From: Alphaproteobacteria bacterium casp-alpha6
GTDB taxonomy: Bacteria > Pseudomonadota > Alphaproteobacteria > Rhodobacterales > Rhodobacteraceae
NCBI GenBank assembly: GCA_001510135.1
Contig: LFER01000042.1
Coordinates: forward strand, 1-64,000
Length of the DNA stretch: 64,000 bases
Direction of reading: 5' to 3'
Shown here: positions 38,455 through 47,863 of the stretch, piece by piece
How positions within the stretch are numbered: the stretch's first letter is position 1
Layout of the letters: every line of letters begins with the position of its first letter
The notes under the pieces: model-generated
What the model saw: only the letters and a program-made list of their open reading frames with translations
What the model was told of the DNA's origin: nothing
The model's database searches: none
Program-made: the position numbers and the translations under genes

Positions 38455-39672
38455 TTAATTTTTAACAAATGCCCCGACGAGCTCCACATGGGATGACCAA
38501 CGGAATTGATCGACCGTTTGCACGAAGGCAAGGTTATATCCTGCGTCCCGCAAAATTGCACCATCGCGTGCAAAACTCACCGGATTACACGAAACATAGG
38601 CGATCGTTTTGATTCCGCTTTTTGCGAGCTCTCCGACTTGCGCCTCGGCACCTGCGCGCGGGGGATCGATGACTGCAGCGTCAAAGCGTTTCAGTTCGTC
38701 AACCAGAAGAGGACGGTGGTACAAATCGCGTGCCTCATGTGTAAGCTTTTTCAACCCTTCCGCTTTGCGCCAACCGGCGTCCATCGCCTGCACCATTGCT
38801 TTTTCGCCTTCGACAGCATGGACCTCTTTGGTCTCCGCTAAGGGCAGCGAAAATGTGCCACAACCGCTAAAAAGGTCTACAATAGAACGTGCATCGGCGA
38901 CGATAGTCTGAACGTGATGCAAAAGTGCGCCTTCGCCTTCTTTTGTAGCCTGAAGGAAGGCTCCGGGGGGTGGCACAACACGGGCGCGTCCAAAGCGCTG
39001 GATAGGGGGTGCACGCAGGGCGATGACATCATCTTCCCAACTTAGGCGTGCAAGGGAAAACTGTTCTGCCGCTTGGGCAAGCGATATCTGCACGGCGGGC
39101 TCGAGTGGTTTTCCCCCGCGCACCTCCACGTCCAATCCCGCCTCAGAGGTATTGATCTGAACAGAGATCTCGCCCTTTCGGCTGGCCCCTGTCATAGCCA
39201 AGGCCCTGACGAGGCCAAGCGCTGCGCGCAGCTCTGGCCGGATCAGCACACAATGCTCAATATCGATCACCACATCGGACCCGCGCGCGTGAAACCCTGC
39301 AAGGGCGTCTTTCTTTGTGCGGCGCGCCGAAAAACTCGCCCGACGGCGCGATTGGGTCGGAGAGGTCAGGCATGGGCGAAGCTCTGTTTCTATCCCATGG
39401 GCCGCCAAAGCTTCGCGCACCACATCGACCTTCCAGTTTGCGACAAAACCGTCTGAGGCATGTTGCAAGGCACATCCCCCGCAGGATTTAAAATGGGGGC
39501 AGGGCGGTTTGACACGATGTTCAGAGGGTTCAAGGATTTTGACATTGCTCAGCGATCTTCCCTCTGCCTCTGCCGAAATGCGTTCTTGGGGCAGGGTAAG
39601 GGGGGCAAAATACCCCTCTTCTGTGACACCATCCCCGCGATGGCCAAGGCGTTTGATGTGATAGTCAACCAT
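38455..39672 (-). CDS. RlmD/TrmA-type RNA (uracil-5-)methyltransferase
   Basis: SAM-dependent RNA methyltransferase with a 4Fe-4S cluster, 405 residues. N-terminal TRAM-like part, then the cluster ligands 'CPHFKSCGGCALQH' near residue 58 with a fourth Cys in 'DIEHCVLI'. The SAM site is 'IVDLFSGCGTFSLPLA', followed by 'AAVIDPPRAGAEAQ' and the catalytic Cys in 'IAYVSCNPVSFARD'. Members modify a uridine in 23S rRNA; the exact position is not visible from sequence alone. It follows the ABC exporter cluster with a 30-base gap and may be co-transcribed. Confidence 0.9.
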   Translation of the reverse strand: MVDYHIKRLGHRGDGVTEEGYFAPLTLPQERISAEAEGRSLSNVKILEPSEHRVKPPCPHFKSCGGCALQHASDGFVANWKVDVVREALAAHGIETELRPCLTSPTQSRRRASFSARRTKKDALAGFHARGSDVVIDIEHCVLIRPELRAALGLVRALAMTGASRKGEISVQINTSEAGLDVEVRGGKPLEPAVQISLAQAAEQFSLARLSWEDDVIALRAPPIQRFGRARVVPPPGAFLQATKEGEGALLHHVQTIVADARSIVDLFSGCGTFSLPLAETKEVHAVEGEKAMVQAMDAGWRKAEGLKKLTHEARDLYHRPLLVDELKRFDAAVIDPPRAGAEAQVGELAKSGIKTIAYVSCNPVSFARDGAILRDAGYNLAFVQTVDQFRWSSHVELVGAFVKN

Positions 39673-39702
39673 GTTGCGCGCTCTGTTTTCTGCCTCTTAC
39701 CC

Positions 39703-41538
39703 TCAGGCTGCGTCAACATCAAGAAACCCGCCGGACTGGCGCTGCCAAAATCCTGCGTATAATCCCCCCATCGCCAATAGCCTGTCATGCGTCCCATCCT
39801 CGACGATGCGGCCCTCATCCATCACAAGGATGCGGTCCATGTGCGCAATCGTAGACAGGCGATGGGCAATGGCGATCACGGTTTTATCCTCCATCAAATC
39901 CCCAAGGCTGGATTGAATGGCGGCTTCAAAATCGCTGTCCAGAGCGCTTGTCGCCTCATCCAGAAAAAGGATGGGCGCATTTTTTAGGATCAGCCGGGCA
40001 AGTGCAATGCGCTGGCGTTGCCCACCCGAAAGCTTAATCCCCCGCTCCCCCACATGCGCGTCATAGCCTATGCGGTTCTCCCCATCCTCTAGCCCCGAAA
40101 TAAAGTCATGCGCTTTGGCCTTTTTCGCGGCAGCGATGATTTCCTGCTCGCTGGCATAGGGGCGGCCGTAGGCGATGTTATCGCGCACAGAGCGATGCAA
40201 AAGGCCGCTGTCTTGTTGCACCAATCCGATATGGCGGCGTAGGCTATTTTGGGTGAGCGTCCTGATATCTTGCCCGTCAATCGCGATGCTGCCGCCTTCG
40301 GCCTCATAAAACCGTAAGAAAAGTTTCAAGAGCGTGGATTTTCCCGCGCCGGAGCGTCCGACAATCGCGACTTTTTCCCCGCCTTTTATCGAAAAGCTGA
40401 CGACGTTTAACCCACCGCTGGCTTTTCCATAGTGATGGGTTAAACCCGATATGACCAAGGCGCCACCGGTCACCTCAAGGGTGCGCGCATCATGGTGGTC
40501 GCGCAGATCAACGGGTTGGGAAATGCTTTTCATACCCTCACGAATTGTGCCGATTTCGGCGAAAATATCGCCTGCGAGGCGAATAAACCATTTACTGATC
40601 GTTTCAATGCGCAAAATCAAAAGCGTGGCACCGATTAATTCCCCAGCCGTGATCCCGCCAGAGGCCCATAAAACCGTTCCCCCACCGATCACCGCAAACA
40701 AAAGCGCGCCGTTAAGCATATGCAACCCTATTTCCATTTTGGTTGTTATGGCAGAGCGTTCCAATGCGCGTTTGCGCAATGTGATCAGGCTTTGTTTGAC
40801 AAAGTTGATCTCTGCCTGTTCGCTTCCCGCTGATTTGACCGTGTGAATATTTGTCAAACTATCGATAATGACGCCGGAAACTGTGGATTTTGCTTCTGAT
40901 GCGGCGTTGCTCAGCGGTTCAACCTTCGAAATTGTCCAGCGGGTCAGCGCCACATAAAGCGTCACCCAGATTAAAAGCGGAACGGTCATATAGATATTCA
41001 TCTGGGAAAGGACAATGAAGGTCCCAAGAACAAGGATCAAACCATGTGCGCTATCGCTAAGTGTCATCAAGGCAAGGCGCTTAACAGAATTGGGTGTGTT
41101 AATCGCGCGGTTTGCAATGCGTCCGGCGAGGTCCTTTTCAAACCATCCGACAGACTTTTGAATAACCCGCCGAAAGGCGCGCCATCGCACAGCTTGTGTG
41201 AGGTTAACATCAATCGATTGATCGGCAATCATCGTGTCAATCATGCTTGCAAGCGGGCGCAGTAAGATCAAAAAAACGCCAAATGCGATGACGACACCCC
41301 AAAGGTTGTCCAAAATGATGTCAGTTTGGCTTTGGATATAATCCATAAATTTCCCGATCCCGACCAGAAACAGCACCTCCAAGGTTGCCGTGATCAATGT
41401 TGCGAAAAACAACGCGACCAACACCATGTTAAAGGAGCGACAGTTTTCCAAAAGAAAGGCCCAAACCGATTTGGGTGGGGGATCGGCGATCGGGCGATTG
41501 TCAAAGGGATCGACAAGATTTTCAAAGAAATGGAACAT
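39703..41538 (-). CDS. ABC exporter half-transporter 3
   Basis: Inner-membrane ABC exporter of 611 residues: six hydrophobic segments (residues ~30-310), then one nucleotide-binding domain with Walker A 'GRSGAGKSTLLKLFLRFYE', signature '[18 protein letters not shown]' and Walker B 'ILFLDEATSALD'. Its N-terminus 'MFHFFENLVDPFDNRPIADP' is closely similar to that of exporter 1, which suggests duplication. ATG at 41538; a GTG three codons upstream is possible. Substrate unknown; MsbA/MdlB-type relatives move lipids, peptides or drugs. Confidence 0.9.
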   Translation of the reverse strand: MFHFFENLVDPFDNRPIADPPPKSVWAFLLENCRSFNMVLVALFFATLITATLEVLFLVGIGKFMDYIQSQTDIILDNLWGVVIAFGVFLILLRPLASMIDTMIADQSIDVNLTQAVRWRAFRRVIQKSVGWFEKDLAGRIANRAINTPNSVKRLALMTLSDSAHGLILVLGTFIVLSQMNIYMTVPLLIWVTLYVALTRWTISKVEPLSNAASEAKSTVSGVIIDSLTNIHTVKSAGSEQAEINFVKQSLITLRKRALERSAITTKMEIGLHMLNGALLFAVIGGGTVLWASGGITAGELIGATLLILRIETISKWFIRLAGDIFAEIGTIREGMKSISQPVDLRDHHDARTLEVTGGALVISGLTHHYGKASGGLNVVSFSIKGGEKVAIVGRSGAGKSTLLKLFLRFYEAEGGSIAIDGQDIRTLTQNSLRRHIGLVQQDSGLLHRSVRDNIAYGRPYASEQEIIAAAKKAKAHDFISGLEDGENRIGYDAHVGERGIKLSGGQRQRIALARLILKNAPILFLDEATSALDSDFEAAIQSSLGDLMEDKTVIAIAHRLSTIAHMDRILVMDEGRIVEDGTHDRLLAMGGLYAGFWQRQSGGFLDVDAA

Positions 41539-41649
41539 CAAAAACACCGCATAAATTAAATTTGAACAACAGATTATACAATCTGAAATTGATTGAACAG
41601 ACCTGTAAAAAAGTCTTTTCTGTGCAAAATAATACCAGAGGCGGGTTGG

Positions 41650-43497
41650 TTATTCTGCCGCCTGATCAATCCCGATAAAGCCGCCTGATTGTCTGTTCCA
41701 ATACTGCGCATAAAGCCCGTTGCGTGCCAAGAGGTCGCTGTGCGTTCCCTCTTCGACAATTTCCCCCTGATCCAGCACGATGATACGATCCATCCGCGCG
41801 ATGGTGGACAGGCGGTGGGCAATAGCGAGCACTGTTTTGCCCTCCATCACCCGTTCAAGGGCGGCTTGGATAGAGGCTTCGACTTCGCTGTCCAGCGCGC
41901 TTGTGGCTTCGTCCAGAACAAGGATCGGGGCGTCCTTTAGGATGGCGCGGGCCAGCGCGATGCGCTGGCGTTGCCCGCCCGAAAGCTTCACGCCGCGCTC
42001 ACCAAGGTGTGCCTCATAACCTTTGCGCCCTTTATTGTCGACGATATCGCGGATAAACTCGTCGGCTTCGGCTTTTTGTGCGGCTTTCAGGACCTCTTCA
42101 TCACTGGCCTCTGGGCGGCCATAAAGGATGTTGTCTTTGGCTGAGCGGTTGAACATGGATGTTTCCTGCGTCACCATGCCGATTTGGTTGCGCAGGCTGT
42201 CTTGGGTGACATCCCTAAGATTTTGACCGTCAATCAATACAGACCCTTGTTTGGCGTCATGAAGGCGCAAGAGCAAGGACACCAACGTGGATTTCCCCGC
42301 ACCTGAAGCCCCTACAATCCCAAGCTTTTCCCCCGGCTGTACAGTTAGAGTTATATTTTTGATCCCGCCCTTTTCGCGTCCGTAAGCAAAGCTAAGGCTA
42401 TCAAATCTGACTTCGGCCTTGTTCACAACCAACGCTTTGGCATCGTCGGCGTCCACAAGCGTATGAGGCGGTGTGAGGGTGATCATCCCATTTTCCACCT
42501 CTCCGAGGTTGGAATAAATTGTCATCATAGAAAAGCTTACCCAGCCCGCCATCATCATCAACCGCATGGCCACCGAACCGCCGGCGACCACGGCCCCCGG
42601 GGTTGCTTGTCCGTTCATCCATAAATAGATCGTGGCGAAAATAACTCCGATAAAGATCACGCCTGAATAGGTCAGCAGCGCCATACGAAACCAGATCAGC
42701 ATAACGCCATAGTCCTTTGAGGTCTGGCGCAGGAAATCAAAAGCCTTAAGCGCTGCTTTGTCTTCGTAAAACGCATTGGCGAAAAGTTTGACCACTTTGA
42801 CATTACTCACTGTGTCAACAATCTGCCCCGTGGTCACAGCTTGCGCCTCTGCGCGCGCGGCAGAGCGGACACGAATGCGTGGCAGGTAATATTTCATCAG
42901 ACCAAAAAAGCCGAAAACCCAAAGGATCACCATGGCCCCAATGCGCCAATCAATAGTGGCCACAATGACAAAGGCCGCAACAATGGAGGCGACCGCAAAC
43001 AGAACCGTATGCAGAAATTCAACCACAACATCGGTTAGGGCGCGCGCGGCGGTGACCTCTTTTTGGGCAATACGACCGGCGAAATCGTTGTCGAAAAACG
43101 TGGTCGAATGGCCCAACGTCCAACGGTGCAACCGTGTCATCACCATTTTGCGTAAATTCGGACCGATGACCACGCTTTGCATGTAAGCGGAAAACATGAA
43201 GGTGAGCGGGCGCGCAAACAGAATAAAAATCGCCGCCCCTGCCAGAAACAGGCCTTGATCGGCGATTACATTTTCAGGGCCGGCGTCCAAGACCACATCT
43301 AGGATTATTCCCAAAAGTGCGGCTGTCACCATTTCCATACATCCAGCAACGATCGTTGCTATGGATCCGATCAATATGGCGAAATAGCTGCCCTTCAAAC
43401 ACCAATGCATAAAAGGATTAAGTTGCCGCGGAGGTGCTCCTTCGGCAGGCGACAGCGTGTCAATCCATGACTTGGGCGACGTAATCTTAGTCCACAT
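41650..43497 (-). CDS. ABC exporter half-transporter 2
   Basis: 615 residues with six membrane segments and one ATPase domain (Walker A 'GASGAGKSTLVSLLLRLHD', signature '[18 protein letters not shown]', Walker B 'ILVLDEATSALD'). It is more distant from the two flanking copies and lacks their 'FENLVDPF' start, beginning instead 'MWTKITSPKSWIDTLSPAEG'. ATG at 43497 is preceded by GGGGGA and overlaps the end of exporter 1 by 11 bases, indicating coupled translation, so 1 and 2 probably form a heterodimer. Confidence 0.9.
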   Translation of the reverse strand: MWTKITSPKSWIDTLSPAEGAPPRQLNPFMHWCLKGSYFAILIGSIATIVAGCMEMVTAALLGIILDVVLDAGPENVIADQGLFLAGAAIFILFARPLTFMFSAYMQSVVIGPNLRKMVMTRLHRWTLGHSTTFFDNDFAGRIAQKEVTAARALTDVVVEFLHTVLFAVASIVAAFVIVATIDWRIGAMVILWVFGFFGLMKYYLPRIRVRSAARAEAQAVTTGQIVDTVSNVKVVKLFANAFYEDKAALKAFDFLRQTSKDYGVMLIWFRMALLTYSGVIFIGVIFATIYLWMNGQATPGAVVAGGSVAMRLMMMAGWVSFSMMTIYSNLGEVENGMITLTPPHTLVDADDAKALVVNKAEVRFDSLSFAYGREKGGIKNITLTVQPGEKLGIVGASGAGKSTLVSLLLRLHDAKQGSVLIDGQNLRDVTQDSLRNQIGMVTQETSMFNRSAKDNILYGRPEASDEEVLKAAQKAEADEFIRDIVDNKGRKGYEAHLGERGVKLSGGQRQRIALARAILKDAPILVLDEATSALDSEVEASIQAALERVMEGKTVLAIAHRLSTIARMDRIIVLDQGEIVEEGTHSDLLARNGLYAQYWNRQSGGFIGIDQAAE

Positions 43498-45316
43498 TGA
43501 TGAATCCCCCTGATTGTCGCGCCCAGAAACCCGCATAAAGCCCCCCTTTTGCGATCAGTGCATTGTGCGTTCCATCCTCGATGATCTTTCCATCATCCAT
43601 CACCAATATACGATCCATATGGGCAATGGTGGACAGGCGATGGGCGATGGCGATCACGGTTTTGCCGCTCATCATTTTGTAAAGCGTGTCTTGGATTGCT
43701 GCTTCGACTTCACTATCTAGCGCGCTTGTCGCTTCGTCCAGCAAAAGAACGGGCGCATCTTTGAGGATCACACGGGCGAGTGCGATCCGCTGGCGTTGCC
43801 CGCCTGACAGTTTCACACCTCGCTCACCGACTTCGGCATCGTACCCGCTGCGTCCACTTGGATCCTGAAGGCCCATGATGAATTCATGCGCTTGCGCCTT
43901 TTGTGCAGCTGCTATCACCTCGGCATCGGATGCACCTTTGCTGCCGTAGCGAATGTTATCTCGCACAGAGCGGTGTAAAAGGCTGCTGTCCTGTTGCACC
44001 ATACCGATATGGCGGCGTAGGCTGTCTTGGGTGGCGCGCGAGATATCCTGCCCGTCGATCTCAATCTTGCCGCTTTCGATATCATAAAACCGCAGCAACA
44101 ATTTTAATAGCGTGGTTTTCCCCGCACCCGAACGCCCGACAAGTCCAACCTTTTCGCCGGAGCGGATGGTAAGGTTCATTTGATCCAACCCGCCGCTCAG
44201 TTTGCCGTAGTGATGGGACAGGTTCGTAAAGTGAATTTCGGCGTTGCGGACTGTGAGCGGTTTTGCGTCTGCGGTGTCCACGAGGTTCAAAGGCTGGGCA
44301 ATTGTGCGCATTCCTTCTGACACCACCCCAAGTTCGCGGAAAAAACTGGTCACCGCCCACATGATCCAACCTGTCATTGCATTCAGGCGCATGACCAAAG
44401 CAGCGGCCGCCGCGACAACGCCCACCGAGGCCGATCCAATTGTCCATAAATAAATCGCCCATCCAATCACGCTGACTATCAACAATCCGTTCAGGGTGAC
44501 CAGAAATGCGTCCATCGCGGTGTAAATGCGCATCTCTTTCTTCACCGTTTCACGGGTAAAAGAAATCGCGTCGCGCGCATAGTCCAACTCGTCTGTTTCG
44601 TCTGCGAACATTTTCACGGTCTGGATATTTGTATATCCGTCTACGATACGGCCATTAAGTTTTGAGCGCGCATCAGAGGACGCTTCGGAGGCGGGGCCAA
44701 CGCGAAGCACAACCCAACGCATCAGGAAAATATACCCTGCAAGCCATATCAAAAGCGGCAGTGTCAGCTGAGGATCAGCTGTCCACAACAAAATGGCAGA
44801 TCCTAACACATAGGCGATGGCGTAACTAAGCGCATCAAACAGGTGAAAAACAACTTCATTTGCAGCTGGAGGCGTTTGCATCACGCGATTGGCAATCCGC
44901 CCCGCAAAATCATTTTCAAACCATCCCACCGATTGGCGCAAAACGTGACGGTGCGCACGCCAACGGATCAACGTTCCAAGGTTCGGCATCATCGTATTGT
45001 TTAACAAGGCGACATGGGCGCCAAAAACGATGGGTCGGATAAAAAGGATCAGCAAACCCACGATGATTAGGGTTGCGCCGTATTGGCTCCAGACCAATTT
45101 GGGGTCGCCCTGCATCACGTCAACCAGCAAACCGATAAAGTAAATAAGCCCAATTTCAATGCCTGCAACGAGGCAGGACAAAACGCTCAAAACGCCAAAG
45201 ACGCCAAAAAACGGGCGACAGTAGTCTTTGAGAAATGGGTATAATTTATTGGGTGGAATATCGGTATCGCTGTAGTCAACGAAGGGATCTACGAGGTTCT
45301 CAAAGAGACGAAACAT
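43487..45316 (-). CDS. ABC exporter half-transporter 1
   Basis: 609 residues, six membrane segments then an ATPase domain with Walker A 'GRSGAGKTTLLKLLLRFYD', signature '[18 protein letters not shown]' and Walker B 'VLLLDEATSALD'. The N-terminus 'MFRLFENLVDPFVDYSDTDI' and the spacing of motifs resemble exporter 3 more than exporter 2. The true start is the ATG at 45316; TTG two codons upstream also opens the frame. First gene of the three-exporter cluster; all ATPase motifs look active in all three. Confidence 0.9.
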   Translation of the reverse strand: MFRLFENLVDPFVDYSDTDIPPNKLYPFLKDYCRPFFGVFGVLSVLSCLVAGIEIGLIYFIGLLVDVMQGDPKLVWSQYGATLIIVGLLILFIRPIVFGAHVALLNNTMMPNLGTLIRWRAHRHVLRQSVGWFENDFAGRIANRVMQTPPAANEVVFHLFDALSYAIAYVLGSAILLWTADPQLTLPLLIWLAGYIFLMRWVVLRVGPASEASSDARSKLNGRIVDGYTNIQTVKMFADETDELDYARDAISFTRETVKKEMRIYTAMDAFLVTLNGLLIVSVIGWAIYLWTIGSASVGVVAAAAALVMRLNAMTGWIMWAVTSFFRELGVVSEGMRTIAQPLNLVDTADAKPLTVRNAEIHFTNLSHHYGKLSGGLDQMNLTIRSGEKVGLVGRSGAGKTTLLKLLLRFYDIESGKIEIDGQDISRATQDSLRRHIGMVQQDSSLLHRSVRDNIRYGSKGASDAEVIAAAQKAQAHEFIMGLQDPSGRSGYDAEVGERGVKLSGGQRQRIALARVILKDAPVLLLDEATSALDSEVEAAIQDTLYKMMSGKTVIAIAHRLSTIAHMDRILVMDDGKIIEDGTHNALIAKGGLYAGFWARQSGGFINVD

Positions 45317-45435
45317 GACCAATAATCCAGCAAAAGATGAAAAGCTGCTCAGGATATCGCAATTCAGGCTTTTGTAAAGTTCAAAAACTTATTAATTTTT
45401 GGTCTGTCTTTGCCCTTACAGCAGATGCCAAAATA

Positions 45436-46032
45436 TCACGTCAGGAGTAATATAAAGACAAACGCAAAAACCAATAGCCCAAGCAATCGATTGAACCATA
45501 TTGTCCGTTCAGGCCCTGACAGGCGGCTTGCGATTTGGGAGCCAAGCCAGGCCCAAAGGGACGCGGATGCAATTCCGGCACAGATAAAGATGAATGCCAC
45601 TGTCAGGGAGGATTCTATAGGGGCGGCAGGATCAATAAATTGAGACGTAATGGCGATCGCCATGGCCCAGCCTTTCGGGTTGACCCATTGAAATCCGGCG
45701 GCCTCATAAAATCGAAAAGGGCGTGCTCTGCCATCGGCTTGGCTCAACCCGCCTGCGGTTGCGATTTTATAGGCAACATAGATCAAAAGAATGATCCCCA
45801 GCCAGCGAAGAGCTTCCCTAAGCAAAAGGCTCTGTTGGAACACTTGGCCAAGGAATAAGCCCACTACAAAAATCATAAACGCATAGCCAAAAGCGATTCC
45901 CAGAATATGTGGCAGGGATCTTCGATACCCAAAATTCACCCCCGATGCAGCGATCAGTGCATTGTTTGGCCCGGGCGTGAAAGACGCGGTGATTGCAAAA
46001 CCAGTCAAAGCAATAAGTGTTTCAATGGGCAT
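45436..46032 (-). CDS. LysE family amino-acid or small-molecule exporter
   Basis: Inner-membrane exporter of 198 residues with about six hydrophobic segments. The N-terminal 'FAITASFTPGPNNALIAASG' is the family hallmark (TPGPxN), followed by 'NFGYRRSLPHILGIAFGYAF' and, in the middle, 'QWVNPKGWAMAIAITSQFID'. LysE/RhtB members export basic amino acids, homoserine, threonine and related solutes; the substrate cannot be told here. A GAGG precedes the ATG. It stands between the CCA transferase and the exporter cluster. Confidence 0.9.
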   Translation of the reverse strand: MPIETLIALTGFAITASFTPGPNNALIAASGVNFGYRRSLPHILGIAFGYAFMIFVVGLFLGQVFQQSLLLREALRWLGIILLIYVAYKIATAGGLSQADGRARPFRFYEAAGFQWVNPKGWAMAIAITSQFIDPAAPIESSLTVAFIFICAGIASASLWAWLGSQIASRLSGPERTIWFNRLLGLLVFAFVFILLLT

Positions 46033-46070
46033 TACCGTCGCCTCAATTTAAATACGGGCAGGGTATGGCC

Positions 46071-47228
46071 TTAGCGGTGCAGGCGCAAGAGGTCGGCTTT
46101 GCCAAGCTTAAATCCTGAGGCAATCCAATGTGCCTCGCAGTCTTTGAGGACGCGTCCCAATTCCACGCCTTCAAAGCGATCTGTCAAATCCTGACCGGTG
46201 AGGGGGAATTGGGCCGATGCACCTTGTATCGCGGCCTCAAGGTCGCTGGACATGATCTGGGTTTCAAAGACTGCGGCCCTGAGCGCGATGCTCATTTGGG
46301 CGATGTGCTGCCCGTACCGATAGCCCAGCTCATGGGGAGGCATGGTATTGGACATGCATTCCCTGAGAATATCAAAGGTTTTGGCTTGCAGATTTGTGAG
46401 CCGAAGTTGATGCTTCACATCCTGCCCCCCCAAAACCGCAAGCCGCCCGATGGGGTCAGGAGACAACCCGTTGGAGATTTCCAAATGCACAAACAGTGAA
46501 AGAAGCCGATCATCAGCCCCCTCCAAGATATTGTTCAGGACGCCGGTCGCACGCATGGCGGCGATGCTTGGGCTTGGGTCGGGCGCAGACAAAAGCTTAA
46601 TCATTTCCGAGCCAATGCGCTCTTTTGACAATTGGTTCAGCCCATCCAAGTTTGCAGCAATGGCTGCAAGTGCCTCTGGGTCAAATCCTTCGGAAAGTGC
46701 ACCATACCAGGCAGAAAAGCGAAAGTACCTTAATATACGCAGATAATCTTCTTTAATCCGTTGATCCGCATCATTGATAAAGCGCACGCGGCCTGCGCGC
46801 AGGTCCTCCAGCCCTGAAAGGGGATCCAAGATCGTTCCGTCTGCCGTCGCATAAAGCGCGTTCATTGTAAAATCGCGTCTTTGAGCGTCTTCTTTGAGGT
46901 CAGAGGAAAATGCCACCTTTGCATGGCGCCCGTCGGTCAGCAAGTCTCTGCGAAAGGTTGTGATTTCATAGCTTTGGCTATCCACGATCAGGGTCACTGT
47001 TCCATGTTTTATTCCGGTTGGCACGGCTTGAATGCCCGCCTCTTTTGCGAGGGCCACCGTGGTTTCTGGGGGCGCTGCACTTGCGATGTCGATATCTTTG
47101 ACCTCACGCCCCAACAGATCATTGCGCACGCATCCCCCGACGAAATAGGTCTGATGACCCGCACCCTCCAAGAGGCGCATGATCTTTTGGGCGCTGGGCG
47201 CCTTGAACCAAGTCCCGCAGATATTCAT
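46071..47228 (-). CDS. cca: CCA tRNA nucleotidyltransferase
   Basis: Adds or repairs the 3' CCA end of tRNAs. 385 residues of the class II nucleotidyltransferase fold: 'YFVGGCVRNDLLGREVKDID' (nucleotidyltransferase motif with the metal-binding DID) near residue 30, 'FRRDLLTDGRHAKVAFSSDL', 'DAQRRDFTMNALYA' and 'EDYLRILRYFRFSAWYG'. ATG at 47228 overlaps the stop of the upstream NUDIX gene (ATGA); the longer frame to 47279 is not needed. The arrangement NUDIX-cca is common in Rhodobacterales. Confidence 0.92.
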   Translation of the reverse strand: MNICGTWFKAPSAQKIMRLLEGAGHQTYFVGGCVRNDLLGREVKDIDIASAAPPETTVALAKEAGIQAVPTGIKHGTVTLIVDSQSYEITTFRRDLLTDGRHAKVAFSSDLKEDAQRRDFTMNALYATADGTILDPLSGLEDLRAGRVRFINDADQRIKEDYLRILRYFRFSAWYGALSEGFDPEALAAIAANLDGLNQLSKERIGSEMIKLLSAPDPSPSIAAMRATGVLNNILEGADDRLLSLFVHLEISNGLSPDPIGRLAVLGGQDVKHQLRLTNLQAKTFDILRECMSNTMPPHELGYRYGQHIAQMSIALRAAVFETQIMSSDLEAAIQGASAQFPLTGQDLTDRFEGVELGRVLKDCEAHWIASGFKLGKADLLRLHR

Positions 47229-47863
47229 GGGGCAAAACAATCTGCAAATGCGCGCAGCATCCTTGCTGTTGCCCCCCAAATATAATGGGGTCCATAGGGG
47301 ACGGTGTAATATCTGCGGATATACCCTTTGTAGTGGCGTTCACAAATTGAGTAATTCTGCGGTTGCATCAGAAAACTCAATGGTACGGTAAACACCTCTT
47401 CCACCTCCCCTCGTTCTGCAACGGGGTGAAAGCTTCCCTCGACATATGCAACAACTGGCGTAATGCGAAAACGGGTCACAGTTATGTGATCTGGTAAGGA
47501 TGCCAATACATCAACCTGTGCGCGGGGGAGCGCGATTTCCTCTTCCGCTTCTCTAAGGGCGGCTTGAATTGCAGTTGCGTCGCTTGGGTCTATCTTTCCA
47601 CCGGGAAAGGCGACCTGACCAGGGTGGTTTTTCAATGCAGAGGATCGCTTGGTCAATATCACATGGGGTGCGCCGTCTCGGATCTGAATGGCAATCAATA
47701 CAGCCGCCCTGCGGAGTTCGGTTTCCGCAAAGTTATGCTGGTCGTTGTTCAGATCAAAATCAGAGGACCCCGTAGCGGGGCTTTGCAAAGCAGTTTGCAA
47801 ATAGGCTTTAAGCGGCTCACCCGTCAGCCGCATCAAATCCGACTGTTTTGGCATCAAGGACAT
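47225..47863 (-). CDS. NUDIX hydrolase, CoA pyrophosphatase-like
   Basis: 212 residues. NUDIX box 'GGKIDPSDATAIQAALREAE' followed by EE lies near residue 92, preceded by the CoA-pyrophosphatase-type strand 'HVILTKRSSALKNHPGQVAF', which marks the NudL/YeaB group. It probably cleaves CoA or related nucleotide diphosphates. The start at 47863 is chosen for GGAG just upstream and overlaps the end of hslO by 47 bases; it ends in an ATGA overlap with cca, so hslO, this gene and cca form one translationally linked operon. Confidence 0.88.
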   Translation of the reverse strand: MSLMPKQSDLMRLTGEPLKAYLQTALQSPATGSSDFDLNNDQHNFAETELRRAAVLIAIQIRDGAPHVILTKRSSALKNHPGQVAFPGGKIDPSDATAIQAALREAEEEIALPRAQVDVLASLPDHITVTRFRITPVVAYVEGSFHPVAERGEVEEVFTVPLSFLMQPQNYSICERHYKGYIRRYYTVPYGPHYIWGATARMLRAFADCFAP

